In this document: positions 58,525 through 64,000 of the stretch, piece after piece
How positions within the stretch are numbered: the first letter of the stretch is position 1
Layout of the letters: the number at the start of each line of letters is the position of its first letter
Assembly (NCBI GenBank): GCA_009733575.1
Contig: ML769473.1
Location: 124,001-188,000, forward strand
Direction: 5' to 3'
DNA from: Gymnopus androsaceus JB14
Taxonomy: Eukaryota; Basidiomycota; Agaricomycetes; Agaricales; Omphalotaceae
DNA: 64,000 nucleotides
Translations under genes and position numbers: made by a program
The notes under the pieces: generated by a model
Database searches by the model: none
Told to the model about the DNA's origin: nothing
The model's input: the letters and a program-made list of their open reading frames with translations, nothing else

Positions 58525-58909
58525 ACGACAGCAGTAGAAGATGTGTAGACGATGATCTTGACTGAAGCTTAGTGGTAAGCCGAGAGGACATTGCGGGTAC
58601 TAGTCTGGTTAACGTCGTAATAGATCGCTGACTTTGTTATGGCCCGTCCGAAGAAGCCCTATGGTACGGCGGTCCGATACCTCTTTCGTTTTTTTTGCTG
58701 CAGATTAAACCACGCATGGTAATTCATACAGCCTCTCCAATTCATGATCTGCGCCCAAAGGTGCATGGTGAGTATAGTCGCGACTTCAACCATCAAGTCC
58801 AGGTCTTGTCCTTGGCTGTTCGAAAACCTTTAGGTTGATGTTGGTTCCTTTGCTCACTGTCTCGTAGACGTTTATTGGGCTCTGAACCCTGAACATAATA
58901 AATTGACCA
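58525..58909. other. Intergenic, nothing recognised
   Basis: Separates the unrecognised gene from the Ser-rich GPI protein. No coding signal or repeat noticed. Confidence 0.35.
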
Positions 58910-59740
58910 TTACAGTACGACAGAAACCCCAACCAATAACCCTGTTATAACAAATCCAAGAAACCTTGGGCCAGGCCCAAGTTGTACTGCTCCGTTTTTA
59001 GCCCCAGCAGTGGACGAAGGAGAGCTCGACCCAGATGAAGAGCCAGATGACGAGCCAGATGAAGAACCAGATGACGAGCCAGATGACGAGCCAGATGAAG
59101 GGCCAGACGACGAACTAGATGAAGGGCCAGATGATGAAGAGCCCATTCCACTAGTAGCTGCCTGCGTGGGAGCAGAGATGGACACTTCGAGTAAGGAGGC
59201 GCTTCCAGTTGCAGTAAAGGTGACTAAATTGGTTTCACCAACATCAGCCTGGCCGACTTCGACACATCCTACACTGTTCGAGGACACCAAGGTGCAGTCA
59301 GCACTTATAGATGCAACATCCGTGAATCTGAATCCAGATGCAGATGCAACCAACGTGAAGGCTACAACCAGCGTCAAAAAATTAAAATTCAGGCCAGTGT
59401 TTGACTTACAAGTTGTTAAGACCGTTGTTCCCGATTGAAAATCGCCAAACAACGCAGCGTCTCCACTGTCGATCTCGTTGAGGACGTATGTTGTTTCGCT
59501 TCCATCAGCAGCAGTTCCGATAGGGTCTACCCAGATAGTGGGGGTGGGCAAAGGCGAACCATCATCAGATCCAGAGTCGGGATCACCAGGAAAAAAGAGT
59601 GACAAGCTACTCTGGCCTCGCACGAGCGCTGCAAAAGATCGGTTTTAGATAAGTATAGTGAATAGTAAAATATCTGGCACCGACTTACTGAAGAGAGTAG
59701 GCAGAGAAGCAAACGAAAGTGTGAAAAGAGTGAGCTTCAT
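58910..59740 (-). CDS. Ser-rich GPI-anchored cell-surface protein
   Basis: Start ATG 59740: signal peptide MKLTLFTLSFASLPTLF, an intron, then an extracellular beta-rich part (IWVDPIGTAADGSETTYVLN, FTATGSASLLEVSISAP) with few Cys. A Ser/Gly repeat of about 50 residues (GSSSGSSSGSSS) follows, then a GPI-type hydrophobic tail (FLGFVITGLLVGVSVVL) ending at 58910. An internal intron joins TT with FTLVASASGF. It belongs to a common mushroom surface-protein type of unknown function. The Ser/Gly stalk would be a natural O-mannosylation target of the PMT class encoded in the same window (inference). Confidence 0.75.
59027..59145. repeat. 12-bp-period minisatellite coding the Ser/Gly stalk
   Basis: On the plus strand units of the type GATGAGCCAGAT / GACGAGCCAGAT repeat about nine times with few changes, coding GSSS on the minus strand. 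Copy number is likely to vary. Confidence 0.8.
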
Positions 59741-60340
59741 GATGTGGTAAAGGAAAGAGAAAAATGGGAGAAAGATTTAACACACGATCCCACTTTATAC
59801 CAACGACTCATATGCTTGGCAGTCTGGGCTGTTGAGTTGTTTCAGTGATCATCAATTATAGAGGAAACCCGACAAACTGTGCAGCTAGAGTGAAAAAACA
59901 CCTGAAGGGTACGAGATGAACGATGAGTGAAAATTAACCTACAAAACGGTGGCGTGGAAGGATAGAACTCTTAGGCAAATCCTGCAACTGTGCTTTGCCC
60001 CACTGAGCGTTGTTAAACTTTCGATGCGCATGAAAAATCACAGCTGACGAATCAGAGCTCTTGCCATTCCTTGATGAACGGTATACATTCTCCAGAATCG
60101 CGTCGATGGTTGTCATCGAAAAAAGGGTAACAGGTAACAGGACGGGAGCGATGCTTCGAAGAAAGAAAAACGAGCGCTTAATGGAATCGACATACGGTAA
60201 ATCCAAGCGCCATGGGGAGGGAAAAAATTAAAAACTGTCTCTAAGCTTTGCAGGGCGTCCTTACTTGCGATTGTTCCATGGTCACCGTCGTAGTGCATAG
60301 TATACATTCAATAGTATACGCATTCAGTGAAGCGCAATAA
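59741..60340. other. Intergenic, nothing recognised
   Basis: About 600 bases between the GPI protein start and the F-box gene end. Short open frames only. Presumed promoter of the GPI protein. Confidence 0.35.
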
Positions 60341-61652
60341 TCAAGCAATAATCATTTCTTTTCCCTCCTCGATTTGGCAGCCTATATTCAACTTCTCCGG
60401 TCCCTTCAAAGATGGAAGGTTTTTGCTGAGCATCTCCACCGCATACATACCTACCGGTGTCGTGCTACTCCGCATCATGATATCAACTGTTTCGAGTGCA
60501 TCGAACTCTGGCTTCCCAAGTAGGGTATCCAGTGTTGCCCACTCTCTCCAATACGAGTCGGAAAAGTCATCAACGCATAATAATCGGAAGATGCTTAGCT
60601 GTCGCAGGGAGTACTTCTTCTGCTCTGCGTTCAGGCGGGGTTCGAACAAGGACCAAATCCAGGGGATTAGAGATATTCGGTTGCTTTCAAAGCTATCGAC
60701 CAGCTCCAAAGTCTTCAGGTTGGGCGCCATGTATCCGAGATGAATGAGGCCATCTGAGCAGGGGACTCATAAGTAAGTGAAAAGAAAATGCATGTGAAAC
60801 TAGCCTTCCATTTCACCCATCCATTCCAACGTCAACTCCGTCAAACTACTAGCAGCTTGCTGTAGAAAGAAAGCTGTCATTCGAGGGTTTGACGCTGAAC
60901 TGTAAAGCTGCAAATATTGCAGATTTTCAAGTCCTAATGGGCATCCTCCTTGTTGGAACCATGGAAAGAAGGCGCGATCGTCGAGGATTAATGTATCAAG
61001 CTTTATAGGCCCAGTGGAGACACCAGCATGATTTGGTGCACTCCAATCGCCGCAAATCATTTCTACAACCTTCAACACCTTCAGTTGCGTCAAATGGCTC
61101 ATTAGAGATGCCAAATCCGCGAACGCATGGATTACAAACTGCCTGAAGAAGACTTCAGTGACCGAAGGAGCCCTGAACATGCCTGTTAACGCCACTCTCA
61201 ATGAAGGAAGCAGTACGTCCCAGAACACATCGCAGAGCGAGAGTTTCTTCACAATGGAGAGTCGATCGATAACTTCAGCCGTAGATGTACACAGCGCATC
61301 TCTTTGAACCTCTGGCATTGCGGGCATTGCATCAGTCGCCGCGAACCAAAGGTTCTGCAATTCAAGACATCGAATATACGACGCGAGAACTGGTTTTTGA
61401 TTGAATATGACAATAAGCCGAGCTATGGCCTCGGATATAGTCGTCCGTGTACACCGAGTAGTCATCTGGATCGAATGAAGTGGTATCGGGCCTAGGGACT
61501 GAAAGAACGAGAGTTCGGAATATACCACGCTGCGAAGCGGGAACCCATGCTCTTCCTACCAGTGCACAGCTAAGCAGAGTTGATCTGTCGACAGTGCAGT
61601 CGAAGTTGTCGATAATGCATTCTACAAGTTCGTTGGGTAGTGGATCTACCAT
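60341..61652 (-). CDS. F-box/LRR protein
   Basis: Start MVDPLPNELVECIID at 61652 (an upstream in-frame ATG at 61688 is possible). F-box-like VDPLPNELVECIIDNFDCTVDRSTLLSCALVGRAWVP, then repeats: KPVLASYIRCLELQNLW, VTEVFFRQFVIHAFADLASLM, LDTLILDDRAFFP, SLTELTLEWMG, and after an intron LKTLELVDSF ... LRQLSIFRLLCVDDF to a stop at 60341. Near 61438 one extra T breaks the frame between YTDD and ISEAIARLIVIFN. The last intron begins with GC (GAAG|GCTAGT), where the paralogue at 49750 has GT. Likely an SCF substrate receptor (inference). Confidence 0.75.
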
Positions 61653-61880
61653 GATGAGGAAGAAGAAGAAAAGGGCGCTAAATTCCATCGCTTTCTTCCC
61701 TCGCTTTTCATTTACGCGTCGAATCTTTGGCAGCAAACTGAACTAGCGTCTGAACGCGACTTTATTGACATCTGCTTTTGAGGTAGTGTGTACTCTTTTG
61801 CAATACATTGGAATAACAACTGATTCAAACCAGACTGCGTCCTCGACCGTCATTTTCGTCTCACTCAAGCTCTTCTGCTC

Positions 61881-63660
61881 ATGCTCTTTGAACGGTGTAA
61901 ATTCACCATTCATGACAGTCCTCAGGACCATCCAAGCGCGACTCCACAGATTTCTTCCGAGGAGCTACAGAGCCTCCTTCGCTCTCCACATGCGTTCTTT
62001 CCCCATTCCTACAGAATTCCCGAAGCCCTGGAAAATATAGATGCTGATATCTATCGCTATGATTCTCAGATTCGTCGGCTCCATTCAGAGCTTGCCATTC
62101 TGCAGAATGAGCGGACGCACGCTCAGAATCAACAGGAAGCATACAGGTCTCTACTGGCTCCAGTTAGGCGGGTACCTACGGAGATTCTACAGGAGATTTT
62201 TGCTTTTTTTGGTGGTGAAGTCCCAAACCGATTGACTGTAAATCGCGTTTCCTTTCCTGGACTATCACTCATGGCTGTTTGTACACGCTGGAGGAATGTA
62301 GCAGGATCATGCCCTTCTCTGTGGTCCTACATCTTCCTACGAGCTGATGCATTTGACACTGATGATATCAGTGACCTCGAAGCACTTTGCAGGCCTCTGA
62401 AATGGTGTCTTGACCAAGCGGGTCCAACAGTTCCGCTTGACATTGTTTTTGAGGGAACAACAGAACAAGACGGTGAAATAGAAGTTTTGAAATTGTTCGT
62501 TGCTCAAGCTAGGAGGTGGCGGCATGCGCATTTCTTCACAACGGGGCTTCTGACAGACTTTCAAAATCTTGGAGTACTCTCAGAAACCAATCTTTCTTCA
62601 TTAGAATCCCTTTATGTGATGCAGAGTCTTGAATATTACCAGCCAGATATTCAGCTGTTTCAGAAGGCAGGGAGAAAGTTGACCAAACTTTCTTTTTCTG
62701 CCATCGAGGACAGTAATGCGGTTAATGCAATCATTCCTCTATCTCAGATCAAAGATTTGCACCTGGAGGATGTTTCCTTCGATTCCGGACTACTACATGC
62801 ATGCCCTCATCTACAAAAGGTATCCTACATGCTGCATCCTCGAGACGGGGAGGATTTGACATTTCCGGAACAAACATCACAAATTGTTCCTTCCCTCAAG
62901 ATTGCAGCGGACATCACTTCACGACACCATTCTGAGGATTGTGCAGATTCTTTTGGTGCCTTTCTAGATTCCGCTATTTTTCCAGCTGTGAAGTGGCTAC
63001 ACCTTGCTTTCCGAGGTGTGAATGAATGCGAATGGCACCAATTCAATACTCTGAAATTTACGGAGTTCCTTCAGCGCTCAAAGTGCTCTCTCACATTCCT
63101 TCACATTGAATCCGCGATGATCTCTGATGACGACTTGATAATGGTCCTCATCCATACCCCAGAGCTCCGGCATTTCACTTTCCACCAAAACCATGAAGAA
63201 CACAAAGTCAGGATGAATGCGCTCCAACTCGAGTGGGTTTCACCCACCATGGTATTCATTAAACGTCTTCACGCCTGTAACGGAATAGACAGCACACCCA
63301 GAGATTAATGATAACGCTCTCGTTCCCAAGCTTCAGCACCTCTCGTTGAGGGTGTTTGGGGATTGGTTCAACGATGACCGCCTATTCATCGACGTTGTTC
63401 GTTCTCGTTTGGTGCTGGATCCTCGTATCAGCGTCGAGCGATTAAAGTCGGTGGAATTGAAGATTTTGGGGCGTGTTTTGGATGATGAGGTGTACGAGTC
63501 GTTGACGCAGTTAGATGGCAAAGGGATTCGGGTGGAAGTATTTGGTGACTGGCAATGTTCTGCGCGGCGCCCTCCCGATGCTTTGCCACCTCTCATTGAG
63601 GGTTGGCGCGGGGAGGAACCGGATGGCCAGCGAATGGCCAGGATATGCGGGTGGAAGTAG
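61881..63660 (+). CDS. F-box/LRR protein, mushroom type
   Basis: Start ATG 61881 (alternatives downstream). Coiled coil IDADIYRYDSQIRRLHSELAILQNERTHAQ, then the F-box region LLAPVRRVPTEILQEIFAFFG, VCTRWRNVAGSCPSLWSYIF, and leucine-rich strands up to about 63280. At about 63302 the frame changes: removing one A gives PEINDNALVPKLQHLSLRVFGDW and reading continues to a stop at 63660 (GWRGEEPDGQRMARICGWK). Otherwise translation ends at 63308. Same subfamily as the F-box gene at 18955. Likely an SCF receptor (inference). Confidence 0.72.
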
Positions 63661-63841
63661 ATATGTATGAGTAACAATTTCTAGCTATATCCTGCACTCC
63701 GTATTATACATCGCGATCTACTGAGGGCCGAAAGCGCCCGGGCGTCAATGTCCACACGACAATTTCACATGTTTACATACATCCTTTCTTCATGCTGCTC
63801 TCATCTTGCTCTCAACTCTCGTTTTAGTACATCTCGATGCA

Positions 63842-64000
63842 ATGGTCAAGAACTGGGACACGTATTCCAGGCAAGGACTCGACTTGGCACAATCTGCTGC
63901 ATCTGTTGGTTTTTCCGCGGCCAAGACAGGAACAAAGCTCGGGGTACGAAGCTTAGTTTTGGGGAAGAGTTGTTCTAATCGATATTCCAGTTTGCTGTTA
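63842..64000 (+). CDS. 5' end of an unrecognised gene
   Basis: ATG 63842: MVKNWDTYSRQGLDLAQSAASV and GFSAAKTGTKLG, followed by a GTACGA donor and an acceptor ATTCCAG close to 63990. The amphipathic Ser/Ala/Gly helix suggests a membrane-associated protein. It runs off the window, so the family cannot be named. Confidence 0.5.
   Translation, partial: MVKNWDTYSRQGLDLAQSAASVGFSAAKTGTKLGVRSLVLGKSCSNRYSSLLL

Noticed and set aside
59010..59438. Plus-strand acidic open frame (DEEPDDEPDEE repeats)
   Set aside because: Antisense of the Ser/Gly stalk of the GPI protein, which has signal peptide, intron and GPI tail on the minus strand.
60640..60670. GGTTCGAAC motif resembling a tRNA B box
   Set aside because: It lies inside F-box coding sequence and no A box or cloverleaf could be built around it.

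Overview
This 64 kb window is nuclear DNA of a filamentous basidiomycete, most likely an Agaricomycete of Agaricales type. The evidence is dense short introns of about 45-70 nt with GT-AG ends, many F-box/leucine-rich paralogues of the mushroom type, a copper-radical (glyoxal) oxidase, a GH128 glucanase, a DIRS-like tyrosine-recombinase retroelement, and many conserved eukaryotic housekeeping genes. No operons, CRISPR arrays, rRNA or convincing tRNA genes were seen.

Layout. 1-1335: 3' truncated glyoxal oxidase (minus). 2473-7769: a mitochondrial block with a PPR-like protein, mitochondrial IF3 and an FLX1-type carrier. 7770-13300: poorly coding DNA with a small GPI-type secreted protein and a decayed local duplication of an F-box-like gene. 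13362-18709: cytochrome b5/acyl-CoA dehydrogenase fusion, the KEOPS subunit CGI121 and a membrane-anchored protein disulfide isomerase. 18955-20592: F-box protein. 21075-29230: protein O-mannosyltransferase and a long coiled-coil protein. 29650-33240: unrecognised repeat-like genes and a Cys-rich single-pass membrane protein. 33241-38980: transposon cluster. 39211-45405: P450 and exportin CSE1. 45837-48748: kelch remnant, APC11 and phosducin-like protein. 48899-51934: F-box pseudogene, broken GH128 gene and a duplicated 3' end of ICP55. 51878-57317: ICP55, AP-1 mu and TIM44. 57780-63660: an unrecognised gene, a Ser-rich GPI protein and two F-box proteins. 63842-64000: the start of a further gene.

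Functional themes. Mitochondrial biogenesis is over-represented: PPR, IF3, FAD/folate carrier, ICP55 and TIM44. Secretory-pathway functions (PDI, PMT, AP-1 mu) and cell-cycle or nuclear functions (APC11, CSE1) are interleaved. Neighbours do not form one pathway, but several pairs are divergent with extremely short shared promoters: 49 bp for CGI121/PDI, 44 bp for ICP55/AP-1 mu and 139 bp for APC11/PLP.

I did not find a clearly new biological system. The most notable observations are: (i) single-base indels breaking many otherwise well conserved genes, more likely sequence error than mass pseudogenisation; (ii) microexons, including a 7-nt one in ICP55, an 11-nt one carrying the P450 heme cysteine, and a first coding exon consisting only of ATG in the phosducin-like gene; (iii) nested non-autonomous DNA transposons with intact target-site duplications, plus a palindromic MITE inserted in a DIRS element; (iv) a GH128 gene broken by one in-frame TAG; (v) the 3' end of ICP55 copied into an F-box pseudogene.
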